From Sinotaia quadrata (taxonomy: Eukaryota > Mollusca > Gastropoda > Architaenioglossa > Viviparidae), in assembly GCA_028829895.1 (NCBI GenBank), contig CM054182.1:87097546-87161545 (forward strand): a DNA stretch of 64,000 bases, in the 5' to 3' direction. Under the pieces are notes generated by a model, which saw only the letters and a program-made list of their open reading frames with translations, was not told the origin of the DNA and searched no databases. Position 1 is the first letter of the stretch, and each line of letters begins with the position of its first letter. The position numbers were made by a program, and so were the translations under genes. This document shows, one piece after another, positions 12,801 through 24,400 of the stretch.

Positions 12801-15800
12801 GCAGTGGGTTAAAATAAAAAAGAATTTAGCAAGTGTGCTTATGACAGTTAAAAAAAGAAATCCCTTGTGAAGAGTATAATCCAAATGAATATATTTCTTT
12901 AATTTCTAGACACTTAACACAGTCACTAAACAATTTAAATACTGACAGTTTTTCAATATCACAATATCATTAATATAATGCAATTACAAAGAACATGGCT
13001 CTGCTGCTTCAGTGACAGGCAGAATCTTCATCACGCTAAATCAAGGGTGCACAAATTTTTTAGGCCAGAGGGCCAAATTTCCAATTGATAGTGCGTGGAG
13101 GGCTGCCACATGGATGGCTCAGTAGAAAAAAAACAACACAAATAATGAAATAATGTGCTTTACATTCGTAATAATGGTAACATCCACAAGTCCTCCGGGG
13201 GCCGCACAGAGCGCTGTTGCAGGCCGTGGTTTGTGCACCCCTGCTCTAAATGGATGAAAGATCAGGGAATGTGGATAACAGTATGTTCTGACGAAGACAT
13301 TCCTTTAGCTAGGTGTGTTGCAACTCCAGCCCTGTATGGGAACTAGTCACAACTTCAGGCCTAGGTACTCCTTTCAGATTTATGTGAAAAACTAAAGTAC
13401 TACACATCAGCAACTAATTCATTCAATTATATTCTGACTCTGTATCATTCGTATCTCAAATGAAAAATTCACTGCAAATTAAACAATTGTTTCAAAACTT
13501 CATAATATAACAAATAAAGCCCAAAAATAATCTGTCTAGAATTCCTTCACATACAAGTCAGAGAGGATATTACAAATAAATCTGTCATAAACACATTGAC
13601 TGCAGGACAGTCAAATTTTGTGATGAATCTTTGGCCAGCAGCAGCAGTAAAGGAAATCACAATAACCAAAACCCTTGGGCAACTTATAAGCGGAGATTAC
13701 AGCAGAAGTGAGAGTGAATAATTCTCTAATATACAGACCTCTCAAACTGACCATTTAAATAGTTATCCAATACTTAAAAATTCTAAAAGATTACTCTGAA
13801 TTGTGAATCCTAGCCTTTAATTCAGTCAGTCAATCAGTCCTTTGTACATATTTCTTATTGTCAGTCTGTCAAATGGGATTGTCTCTGCATGATATAGTCA
13901 CATTTTTAATACTGGTGGACTCCCACCTGACCTACACAATATCTCAGTAAAGTAACTCTTGAACTAAGTTTACTTGACCCAATGGATCAATGAGAGTCAT
14001 ATTGACTGTGCCCTTTCTATTCATGTTTGAAGTTTTAATTCAACTTATAAATGATATATATAGAAGAAAAGTTTTGAAATTTAATTAACACATTAGGGAT
14101 ATTAATTATTACAATAGTACATAAAATTTATCACCTTGAAATCATGAGTGCCAAATTATCTCACCTTTGGTATCATAAAAACAGTCAGATCCCAAAATGT
14201 AGTCTACAGGACCAAGTTGCATCAATGTAGGTGTAACCAAGCCCCATGTAATGGGCACAATTCTTATTCCACTCAAACCATTGGCATCACAACTTCTTCT
14301 GCAGTTTTCAAGGCATTCTGTATATAAGGCACTGTCACTCAGAATCACATTGGCACCACACTTTGCAGCCACTATACCGGTAAGAGCTGTACCACTGCCA
14401 ATCTACAGCAACATGAAAAATAAACACATTTTATAATTACCTTTGCTGTCAGCACTTAACATAAACCTGGAACCATGAATGCTTGAGGTTATTTGTAACA
14501 AGTGTTCAATACATTGAAAAACACTGCTCATCGTAGTATGCAATATTTTAATTCTACAGACATAACCAGAATTATATTTTAAATTAAGGAAATAAATACT
14601 AACAGTTTAATAATTCTATAGATATAATCTGCATTATATTTTAAAGCACTGAAATAAATGCTAATATTTTACAGATATAACTTGTTACATTTTTTAAAGT
14701 AATGAAATAAATGCAGATATTTTAATGATCTAGCATTCCAAATATATTAAGATGAATGATTGAAAAGCTTGCATCCAATTCAAACAAAGCTGAAACCAAG
14801 CCAATGACATATTAATAATGCTGATTTTTGTTTGTTTGTTTGTTTACGAGACATTGTATACAACTATGTATATTATTTTCTTCTACAGAAAGGGTATTCA
14901 TACATTCCAGGAAAATCATATTAACAGCCCAGTATAGCTGCTACAATGCCCTACTGAATGTTCACATTTAAGTGCCAGTTAAAACTTGACAGTTTTTTGC
15001 ACGGCTTTAACATTACCTAATGCTCAAGTTTTGTGTGAATTAAAATTGTGTGTGGTTAGCATTACTTATTAATGTTCAAGTTTTGGTGCTAATTAAAGTT
15101 TAATGCCTATAGGAGATTGGTGTCAATTACTACTGATAAGAAAGCAAACTGTGTGGTTCAATTTGAACTAAATCATTAAGTAATGAATTAAAAATACAAA
15201 TTAGGGTAAAATAATAATCTAGATTAATAAAAATGGTGAGTCAATATAGTTTTTAAAAAGCTCTCTAAATAAACATACAGTAATATTGATATAATATGAA
15301 CATAAAATGTACCACACAATATCAAATATAGCAACATATAATGAATATACATACATAGATATGTATACTCCTACACATATTAAATAGACATACGTATGCA
15401 GACAGTACACTCCTACACATATTAAATATACATACACATGTAGACGGTACACTCCTACACATATTAAATATACATACAATATGTGATGCTGTCTGGGGAA
15501 AACCCGGCTAAAGTGAAAAAATTCAAAAGTGGATTTTTTTAATAATTTATTAATGCTCAGAATCTCATGTTTATTTTTTTTTTAATTTAATTTATATCAG
15601 AGTTTTTTCACTATACATTTTTTTTAACATACCTCCCTGGACTATCAAAGGGGAGTAAATGACTACAATTGGCTGTAGCACAAAATCAATTTTAGCAACT
15701 GTAGCCAGGTTTTTGTGGACAGTTACTCCTACGCATAATAAATATACATAATAGACATGTATACTCCTACAGATAACTATACAATCGTGGATTTGCATAC

Positions 15801-18620
15801 TCACACACATAATAAATATATAATCACACACACACACACACATATATGCAAGTAACACATGGAGCACACAGTAAAACATCAATATATAATGTATGATGCA
15901 ACAATAAACAAACAAAGATAAAACACTGAATGTGAAATATGAAAAATCATGAGTAAAAGACTGGTGGTGAAAGATGCTTTTACAATTTAAGATTTCTTAA
16001 AGACATGATCTCATGTATAGTAATAAGAGGAAGAATGCTGACCTTCTGTTGGTTGTCAGGATGAGTATGCTAAAAATTATACGTGTGGTGGTTATTGAGA
16101 CGGATAAAAAAAAGAATTAACAAAAGTATCCATGTACAGTGGCACAAACACAATGTACATGCCTATCCATGCTACTGAGTCTGCAAGAACCTGGTAGATA
16201 ACTAGCAAAAGTATCCAAGTACAGATGGCACAAAATGTTCATATACCCATGCTGTTGGGTAAGCATTTATATATTTATTCCCATGCTAGCAGGGTATTTA
16301 TCCACAAATGAGGAATATATACAGTGCTGTTAGCATTTAAAACTAGTGTTCCAATGGGATTTTTTTGGTAAATAGTTTCAAAAGAAGAACTAATGTTTGT
16401 GCATTTTACACCAGGACTGTAATTGTTCTTAACTCTGACCTACTGAATAATCCTGCCTGAAATCCTCAGTTTATGAGTAAAAGCAAAACTCCAAATTCAA
16501 TCCATTTTCATATAATCATCATGCATATACATTTCTTATCATAAATTAAAACTGTAAAGAATAAATTTTATTTTCAATTAAGCCTAAAGATTGCATTTAT
16601 TCATTTGAATTTACACTGCACATCCAATAGAAATATAATAATAATAATAGTAAATCAAAGTTGCATAACTCTTCAGCCAGACCTTAGAAGAACATAAGGA
16701 CACATAAAAAGAGCAAGAAAGAATCACTGAGATTCCAAGAAAAAGTTAAGAAGATGGCAAGCTGGAACATAACAGCCCTGACGGAGTGCAAACTTAATAG
16801 TTGAAATTAATACCTGTCCTATGTTGAACACTTGCTCAAGATTTGCAGAAATTTTGCCAGCCTAGATAATACAAGTCATACAAGTCTGAGTACATCAAAG
16901 CCCTACAAGAGTACAGCACCAAAGAGCTACTACCTAATGTCTTCAGTCCAAAAACACAGTTTTCTATATCTGTGTCAAAAATGTGTTCCATCACAGCACT
17001 GTTAATATAGTTTTTGTGTCCCATAAGAGCAGTGTATACAAATACAGTTTCTTTGTCTCAAAAATATGCTCCGACCCATCTGAGCATTGTAGACAGATAT
17101 AGTTTCTTTGTCTCGAAAATATGCTCCGCCCTACTAGAGCATTGTTGACAGATATAGTTTCTGTTGTCAAAGATGTGGCCTATCACAGTACAGATAAAGA
17201 TTTTGTGTCAAATGTATCCCATCATAGCACTATATACAGATATAGTTTCTGTTGTCAAAGATGTGGCCTATCACAGTACAGATAAAGATTTTGTGTCAAA
17301 TGTATCCCATCATAGCACAGTATACTGATATAACCCATGTGTCAAAGAAGTGTTCCATCACAGCAATGTACATAGTTTCTATGCCAAAGACGTGTCTCAT
17401 CAGAGCACTTGTGTCAAAGTTCACAAAGCAATCTATTCCAATCAGTGCTTTTTAAAAATTAAAAAAAAGACAAAAAAATCTTAATGATTCTGTGACAGAT
17501 TAAATGTACTAATATTATTATTATTATTGCAGTGTGGATGATTGAAAAATTATTACCTCAAGCACTCTTTTGCCATCCAAGAGGCAGCGATTACACCATA
17601 CATATTGTGCCAACACGGGAGCACATGGCCACGTATACAGTCCATAAGCTGCTTCAGCCACCTTTATGGATTTGTATAAATGAATTTATATATGAGAACT
17701 TAGTTAAAGATAACTGGATTGGTTCAATCATTTAATCCATGCACGCTTATCCAATACAATTAACAGAGTAACAAAGGTTACTAAATCACTTTTCATCATT
17801 ATCTGCTAGCAGACAAGAGACTATAGGTACATAAGTGATTTCCCATGCATGTTCAGTATTATTTTCTTTACGACACATAGTATAGCATGTGATGTTATTC
17901 TTTGTCTATGAAAATGGTAATGCACCCATGTATCCATCAATTAATTATAAAACTTTTGTCTGCTCACATAATTTTTTTTAAACTTTTGTCAAACAATTTT
18001 TTTTAAAGTACTTTATTTCTGCTAATTTGGGCAAGTCTTTGTGGCTACTCTATTCACCCAAAGGAATACAAATAATTAATTAACAAAATTCCATCTGATA
18101 GGTACATGGAACACTAAACAAAAATGTGTTATTTACTAAAAAAAAAAAAAAAAAAAAAAAAATTATAAACTGATCAAAATAAACCAACAAAACAATAATG
18201 TATTTAACTGGGGGCTGGTAACAGGACAGGTTAATTTAAAACAAATAAAAATGCATTATTTAACACATCAGCTCCTTTAAACCCATTATGAAATCTACTC
18301 CATTGTTCAGCCCACTGATCATTAATAAATAAAGGGACTGTTTGGGGCTGTGAATGATTATTTAGAGTATGTCTTGCACACTAATAAAGAACTGAGCAAA
18401 ACTGTACAAAGCTATACATTTTTACACAAACAAAAATAAATGTGGAATAGACAGGGAGACAGACAGATAGGTATTAAGATGGGTTGCTTACTTCTGGAAT
18501 AAAAACTTCTACAGCAGACTCTGTCTCTGACTCAATGAAAGTAAATGTTTTATATGAGAGAAACCTCTTTCCAGTTGTTTCTGTGTCAATTCCTTGCTCA
18601 AGTATGGGGTCAACATCCAT
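9697..18620 (-). CDS. METTL23: Methyltransferase-like protein 23 (five coding exons, introns included in span)
   Basis: Joined exons are 18620-18492, 17661-17557, 14402-14165, 11205-11121 and 9856-9697 on the minus strand. They total 717 bases, giving 238 residues plus TAG, and every junction is GT-AG with matching phase. The product is a seven-beta-strand S-adenosylmethionine methyltransferase of the MTF16/METTL21-like family. Diagnostic pieces are WPCAPVLAQY (residues 54-63), the SAM-binding loop LEIGSGT (77-83), the acidic Asp101 in ILSD, TWG around 131, and SDCFYD at 150-155. The order, spacing and many residues follow vertebrate METTL23 through to a divergent C-terminus. Vertebrate METTL23 is nuclear/cytoplasmic and has been linked to histone H3 arginine methylation; activity here is inferred from homology. 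The gene is divergent to SIRT7. An acceptor-like TTTTAG just before the ATG suggests an upstream noncoding exon that I could not place. Related METTL21-type enzymes are the main alternative, but exon 3 is closest to METTL23. Confidence 0.92.
10549..11003. repeat. Minisatellite, about 36-bp unit, in METTL23 intron 4
   Basis: About a dozen imperfect copies of a unit containing TGCAATGTTCACAAAGGTTT and AACAAATC. Several units are shortened, and the array fades at both ends. The open frames across it come from the repeat period and not from coding. Confidence 0.75.
11121..11205 (-). CDS. METTL23: METTL23 coding exon 4
   Basis: Completes the split Asp158 and encodes FEDVLVTISYLM and FWCTYQAR, matching the vertebrate FEDIL...LW-TYQVR segment. 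The acceptor is TTTTAG, the donor GTGAGA, and two bases carry over. Confidence 0.92.
13042..13243. mobile_element. hAT-type MITE (202 bp) with target-site duplication, in METTL23 intron 3
   Basis: Terminal inverted repeats read CAAGGGTGCACAAA at the left end and TTTGTGCACCCCTG at the right end (14 bp, one mismatch). They are flanked by 8-bp direct repeats CGCTAAAT (13034-13041) and CTCTAAAT (13244-13251), seven of eight matching. The CAGGGGTG-type ends and 8-bp duplication are typical of the hAT superfamily. There is no transposase, so the element is non-autonomous. A related, older copy lies at 63102-63305, about 50 kb away, which confirms that this is a dispersed repeat. Confidence 0.85.
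14165..14402 (-). CDS. METTL23: METTL23 coding exon 3 (SAM-binding core)
   Basis: Residues 79-157 plus one base. It begins IGSGTALTGIVAAKCGA after a CTGTAG acceptor and ends D-T-K at donor GTGAGA. It holds the glycine-rich SAM loop, Asp101 and the SDCFYD motif; this is the best conserved exon. Confidence 0.95.
15340..15850. repeat. AT-rich short tandem repeats in METTL23 intron 2
   Basis: Repeats of about 40 bp built around ACTCCTACACATATTAAATA occur at 15366-15480, with diverged copies at 15724-15820. They are followed by a short CA microsatellite near 15827-15842. The region is noncoding; its open minus-strand frames reflect the repeat. Confidence 0.6.
16980..17410. repeat. Complex tandem repeat in METTL23 intron 2
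   Basis: Degenerate units around GATATAGTTTCT...CATCACAGCA recur. The clearest copies start at 17151 and 17239, an 88-bp period with nearly identical sequence. The array lies just past exon 2 in the direction of transcription. Confidence 0.7.
17557..17661 (-). CDS. METTL23: METTL23 coding exon 2
   Basis: Residues 44-78, phase 0 at both ends. It carries the YGLYTWPCAPVLAQYVW block, the N-terminal signature of this methyltransferase family, and ends in R-V-L-E before donor GTAATA. Confidence 0.93.
18492..18620 (-). CDS. METTL23: METTL23 coding exon 1
   Basis: Residues 1-43, starting at ATG 18620-18618 and ending in I-P-E before donor GTAAGC. The vertebrate protein has the matching I-P-E-V motif at this point. 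The ATG lies one base after a TAG acceptor-like site, so transcription may start in a separate upstream exon. Confidence 0.85.
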
Positions 18621-19084
18621 TCTAAAAACATTTTTCAAAAATTTATATATGAAAATTATACAGTCTCTTTTCTATTTTTAAGTTACATTAATACTTCCAA
18701 CAATCACTCTGCAGATGAAACCTTTTTGAAGCAAAAATGACAATACTACCACACCTATATCTGTAACAATATAAATAGGAAGATTTAAACTAAAACCCAA
18801 GCGAACATAAATTTTTTTAAAATGCTTTATGAGATATTAAAGACAAAATCAAAATCAGAGTTATTGTTTCTGCTAAATAAAAGAAATGCCTGCTTAAAGT
18901 TTAATATATATTTTTTAATGTTTAATAGGTATAATGGGCAACAATATAGACAGATGTAATAATTTCAGACTATGTATAATATTACATTCTAATATCATGG
19001 ACAGTGAAAATATCTAACTATGGTTATGTAAATTACATTTCTGAACAGAGAATCATTGACTTTTATAATGGGAAGATAAGTGCA

Positions 19085-19473
19085 ACAATGAGGTCTATAT
19101 AGTGTAAATCTCAAAATGAGGTCTACTCAGTGTAAGTCTCACAATGAGGTCTATACAGAGGAAGTCTTACAATGAGGTCTACACAATACAAGACTCAAAA
19201 TGAGGTCTACACAATGCAAGACTCACAATGAGGTCTATATATAGCAAATCTCACAATGTCTATACAGTGTAAATTTCACAATGAGGTCTACACAGTGCAA
19301 ATCTCACAATGAAGTCTACACAGTGCAAATCTCACAATGAGGTCTACACAGTGCAAATCTTACAATGAGGTCTACACAGTGCAAATCCCACAATGAGGTC
19401 TACATAGTGCAAGTCTCACATTGATGTCTACACAGTGGAAATCCTACAATGAGATCTACATAATGCAGGTCTC
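19085..19473. repeat. Minisatellite, 28-bp unit
   Basis: About 14 copies of a 28-bp unit containing CAATGAGGTCTACACAGTGC then AAATCTCA, with scattered substitutions, lie in the region between the divergent genes. Confidence 0.85.
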
Positions 19474-20751
19474 CCATGTGATTCTAAGTTCCACCTCAGT
19501 CATGGATATCATATCATTATTATCACTGTAATCTGTTTTTTTTTTGTTTTGAACTGAGAGGCTGGAAATTACTGATCTTCACCACAAATTATAAAACACT
19601 TAAAAGAACAAACTAGCAATGTGATATTCTAAGTGAAATAAATCTCTGGTATTATTATATTTGACAAACATAGGATTATTGTAATTTCAGTCCATTTCTT
19701 ACTGTTATGAGTAAGGTTGACCCTTGACATTTATATATTTAATATTTGTGGTATCATCTATTTGTGGTCAACACTCACAATAAACTAACTACATCTGTGC
19801 TGGTTTTTTGCAATGTATTACACTTTAATAACTAGTGTTATCAAATATAATTACAAGTTTGTGTTATGCTGATGTTACCCTAACATAGAATGCATACATT
19901 TATTAATACTTAATCTATTGCATGCACTTCTGTACCTACAAATGGCATATGTGTACATAGTATTTGCAGTTTACTTAAATGTATCCCCTTTATTATTTAT
20001 ATGCCTAAAGTTTAATGTAGATATACTCTCCTGTTGAAAGTTTTTTTTTTAGCCAAAATGATGACTTCTGTAACTGTTTCTGTCTTGTGTACTAAAAAAA
20101 TATTTTAGATGTATACATTCAACTAAAAATATTACAATATGTCTTTATACTTAATAAATCATGATGATCTCTAAAAAATAATTTAAACTGGATCACTAGA
20201 GTAAAGCATGCAAAGATGAAAATATATAAAGTGCAAAGTATATTTAGTGACAAATTTCTGATATAATTAAAATTTTCTATTCATAATAAAGGAGTATAAA
20301 TTAAATGTATTTATAAGTACTAATTATGTTACATTAATATTTAAATTAAATTGAATACATTTTAGTGAAATATTTTGTTTCTAAAAAATTTCTATAGCCA
20401 TTAAATGTCGAAAATTGTTGGTTTGAACTAAATGTAATACGTACCCTAGAGCAGAAAATTGTATGTGGTGTAATAATTCTAATATGATATCATATAGGAA
20501 GAGTGTGATTAATTTCCTGTACAGAGTGTTTCAGAACTCACGCTACCGAATATATCCAACATTTTCGTCAGTACATCTATATAAAAAGTGTCATAGCAAG
20601 CGTGCAAGTGACCACCGTCTTTTTGCAACTGCAAAACATGCTGGTACTTTTGGTAGGCTTGTGTGTTTGAGTGTCTGTTTCACTAGTAAGTGTCAGAGAA
20701 AAACACGAGTATAGAAATATTATCAGATGCAACTCAATTGATAGTGAATAG

Positions 20752-20755
<4 letters not shown>

Positions 20756-20804
<49 letters not shown>

Positions 20805-20807
20805 ACC

Positions 20808-20839
<32 letters not shown>

Positions 20840-20848
20840 CAACAACAA
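20756..20848. repeat. Compound microsatellite (CA)n(CCA)n(CAA)n
   Basis: A run of about 46 bases of CA is followed by CCA triplets and then CAA triplets. Stepwise change of unit indicates slippage growth from a single seed. Confidence 0.95.
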
Positions 20849-21297
20849 GAAGTATAATTTAGGCCTACATTTTACAACTCAGTGATAATACGAATCAAAC
20901 AAAAAGTTATTAAGAACATGATTCGGCAACGTTTCACTGAACATGAAACATTAAAAACTTTGTCTGTGCTATTCTATCTACAGAATACCAAACACCAGTT
21001 ATACCGTATATCAGTCAGTGGAACACTGCTACATTTAGCGATCTACTCATCCTTACTAGACATCAAATTCAATCCTCATTAAAAATTTAAAGTCATTCAA
21101 GGTGATCTCCCTTGACAATTGTTCACTAAATTAAAGATTTCCGCGTGCTTGTTTTACTTTTTTCTTGATATATTTACAAGAGTTATGCTTAGTTATGTTA
21201 TTTAAAGAAAAGAAGCGTTTAGTTAAAATGTGTCTTCTATTTAGTTAAAATATTACTTCTATTTTATTCATGATATATGCGGCAATACAAATTAATC

Positions 21298-21414
21298 ATG
21301 GCGGACAATAGTCCGACTAGTTTATGTAGACCGAAAAGACTATCGACTATATCCGGTCGATTTTCTAGTTCTCAAGTTTATGCGAAACAAGAAGTCCGAA
21401 AAAGGCTAAAACAA
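21298..21414 (+). CDS. SIRT7: SIRT7 coding exon 1
   Basis: Residues 1-39, ending K-R-L-K-Q before donor GTATGT. The basic helical end corresponds to the SIRT7 N-terminal R-x-R-L-R-Q segment. Confidence 0.88.
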
Positions 21415-24400
21415 GTATGTGTTTATTATATTTCTTTCACCAACCTCTCTTTTGTATAGTTTTCAAATAGGTATCAGCAGAGCATAATTTGAGTCTGTAA
21501 TTGTAAAACTAAAGTAAAAGTACAACAACGTTATTGTAAACTGATGAGATTGGTATGCCAGGCTCTGTAATTTGACATAGTAACAATACTAAATATATAT
21601 ACATTGCTAGAATTTACTTTAGTAGTAAAGGAAATTTAAGTATATATTATATATGTAGTGTAGCATGTAGTCGTCTCAGTCTTTTATTGTTGACCAGCTC
21701 TAACTGTAATACATGTAGTACATATGACTTATATTTATAAGTTATATTGTTATAAATCTACTGGATACTACCTACTTAGTATCTATACGTGTATTGTATA
21801 TATGTAATTCATTCACTAAATGCTTATTAGTTATAGTGTACTGTTTTCACAAATGCCTAATATAAAATTTGCTGATGTTTAAGGCATAAATCAGTAGTAT
21901 TACTGTATATGATAAATAATATAATAATGTCATAACTGATTGTTTTTTATAACACTTCGCTTTTAATGTTATGCTTTGGAAATAAAGTTAATGTTATTGA
22001 AATATATTCTAATTATCTCTTTTAATAAAACTGCTTTTCTTGATACTTATTTAGTTATTTAAAATCTATAAACACAGTTCAAATTTAAGAGACTCTTACA
22101 TTTTAATCAGATTAATGACCACCAACTGACCAAGCTCAGCATTGGTGATTTCCAACACTGGACATAGGTAGTGGCATAAAAGAAATAAAAAATAAAATAA
22201 AGTGTTCAGTTTTGATATTTTCATTTTAAACTTTTTAAAAAATGAATTTTTTTTTTATTCCTTGTTAGTACTGTCCGTAACATGTTTTTCTTTGTACTTA
22301 CTAAAAGTCCCATAAACACAGTTTGAATTTAAGAAACTCTTACATTAATGACCACCAAAGTCAGCATTGGTGACTTCAAACCCTGTAGACATCTGGGAAA
22401 TTCTAATTTTAATTTGACTAGTTAGAACACTAAGTTTTATTCATAATAAGACAGCATAAGAGACTGATTGTGAATGAAAACTAAATATATGTTCAAGGTA
22501 GTATATTATTATTTAAAATGGATAGTTATTTATTGGCACTAATTCTCCAAAAAGCTCTATAATAAAGAGTTTTTATTAAAGTTTATAAGAGCCGTTATTA
22601 CCACCACCCATCCTACATGTACAGATTACAATCACTGTTAGAGTGTTACACACACACATATATACAGATTTTAATTGTCTTTATTTTTTTGCATCTTTCT
22701 TCTGTGTTCATGCATAATAAGTCTTTGTCACACTTAGCAATATCATATGACTATTATGACTAAATGAAAACTGAAAGAATGAAAGGAGAAATTAATTAAA
22801 GGTGTTGAAGAAAGAGAGTGAATAAATTGCATTGATTTTTGGAAATCTATAAGAATGCACAGGCACATGAAGAAGTCAGTGTTTTATAGAAATTAGAATA
22901 GTATGGACTCAAAACAAATATAAGAAACAGATTGAGGTTAGCAGAGTATCCAGCACTCACTGACTCAGTGACTGGTTTAATTGACTTACTCCCCATGCCA
23001 AGATAAATCTTTACCTAATGGTGGCAATTTGTTATGAGAAGGGACTGAGGATTGTTCTTTAGAAGTGAATTTTACTGGTTTCAATGAGTTGTAGGTGGCT
23101 TGGTTATTTTTTTTTATGGAATGATCTAAGATTTCATAAATTTTATATGAAATTCATTGACTTTGATGACAAAATCTACAGTCAGTATAGTGATTGTATT
23201 GGGGTAAAAATATTACCAATCCACTCTTTCTAAAGAAAAATAAGGGAGAAAAATCAGTGTAAATAACTAATAAGATTGGTTTATTTTTCAACTGTTTATC
23301 AGACAAAGTCACAGTGCTTGCAGAAGAATACACCAGAGTGAAAACAGCATTTGCTTTAGAATGTAAACAAAATGTTCCTAAAATACTACTTGCATTTCTG
23401 TTCTGATCGCTGCTATAGCGGCAATCCAGTTACTGAGGAATCTCTATATATTTTTTACCAGCTCTGTCTCTCTGTGTGAAATGCATTCCTTCGAGCACAT
23501 GGGAGGTTTTTTGGAGTGATGCTAAAGCATCCTTGACCTTTGAGCATGTGGGAGGTTTTTTACATGGCCAGCTTTATGTTGCATTGTCACTGCATTCACA
23601 AAATAGTCATTAAAAAAAAAAAAACAGTAAATGATGCTAGAGCACGTGGGAGTTTTTTTTCACATGGCCAGTTTTATGTTGCTTTGTCAAATTCATGAGG
23701 AAAAAACAATGATCAAAGTCATATGCTAATGATCCCCAAATTTTCACTCACAACGTATTATATGAATAATATCCGAGCAAGTAAGGCATTCAGTCAGCAG
23801 GCATTCAGAAAAGGAATAATGGTTAGAATGATACAGTTTTAACTTCTGCAATGTTTCAGCAAACCATTTGCACACCAGCGACCAAATACACTATGATGTC
23901 GTCAGTATAACCCCAGGCACTGAGTTTGATTTCATTCCACCGATTGACCTAGCAACATACATTTTTTTGCTGTGTGCCTGCCTTGAATATGTGCAATGGG
24001 CACCTATCTCAAATGGCAGCTTAGGTTTGGTCAAGGTCGTTTACAAAATGATGCTTGAATTTTTACTTGCAATGTGACTTATAATCAAGCTTTCCAATAA
24101 ACAAATTCATTTATGTTCCTAGCAATGCATTCATTTTAATTTTCCACCTGTCCTGACATGGGGCAAATACTCTAATTGGTAGATATTCATTTTAGCACTT
24201 AAATAAAATTTGTTCATTACTAAGCAGTGTCAAAAGAGCTATCAAGTTATTGAATTTTAGAAAGATTTCAACATAACAGTATGACGTTTGCTATTTTCCT
24301 TTTGTATTAATGTTAATAACTTATGACTAATTAACCTGTATTTATTACATTAGAATTATATAGAAACAAAGATTTTTTTTTAAAATGGCACACATAATAG

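Larger units (their letters stand above)
18622..21297. promoter_or_regulatory. Intergenic region between divergent METTL23 and SIRT7
   Basis: About 2.7 kb separates the two start codons. It must hold the METTL23 5' end and the SIRT7 promoter, but I see no TATA box or clear initiator that decides either start site. It also contains a 28-bp minisatellite (19085-19473) and a CA/CCA/CAA microsatellite (20756-20848). A GC-richer block at about 20520-20700 is the most likely exon or promoter DNA by composition alone. Confidence 0.45.

Noticed and set aside
23868..24077. 69-codon frame in SIRT7 intron 1
   Set aside because: No similarity that I recognise and no splice signals; likely chance or an old repeat.
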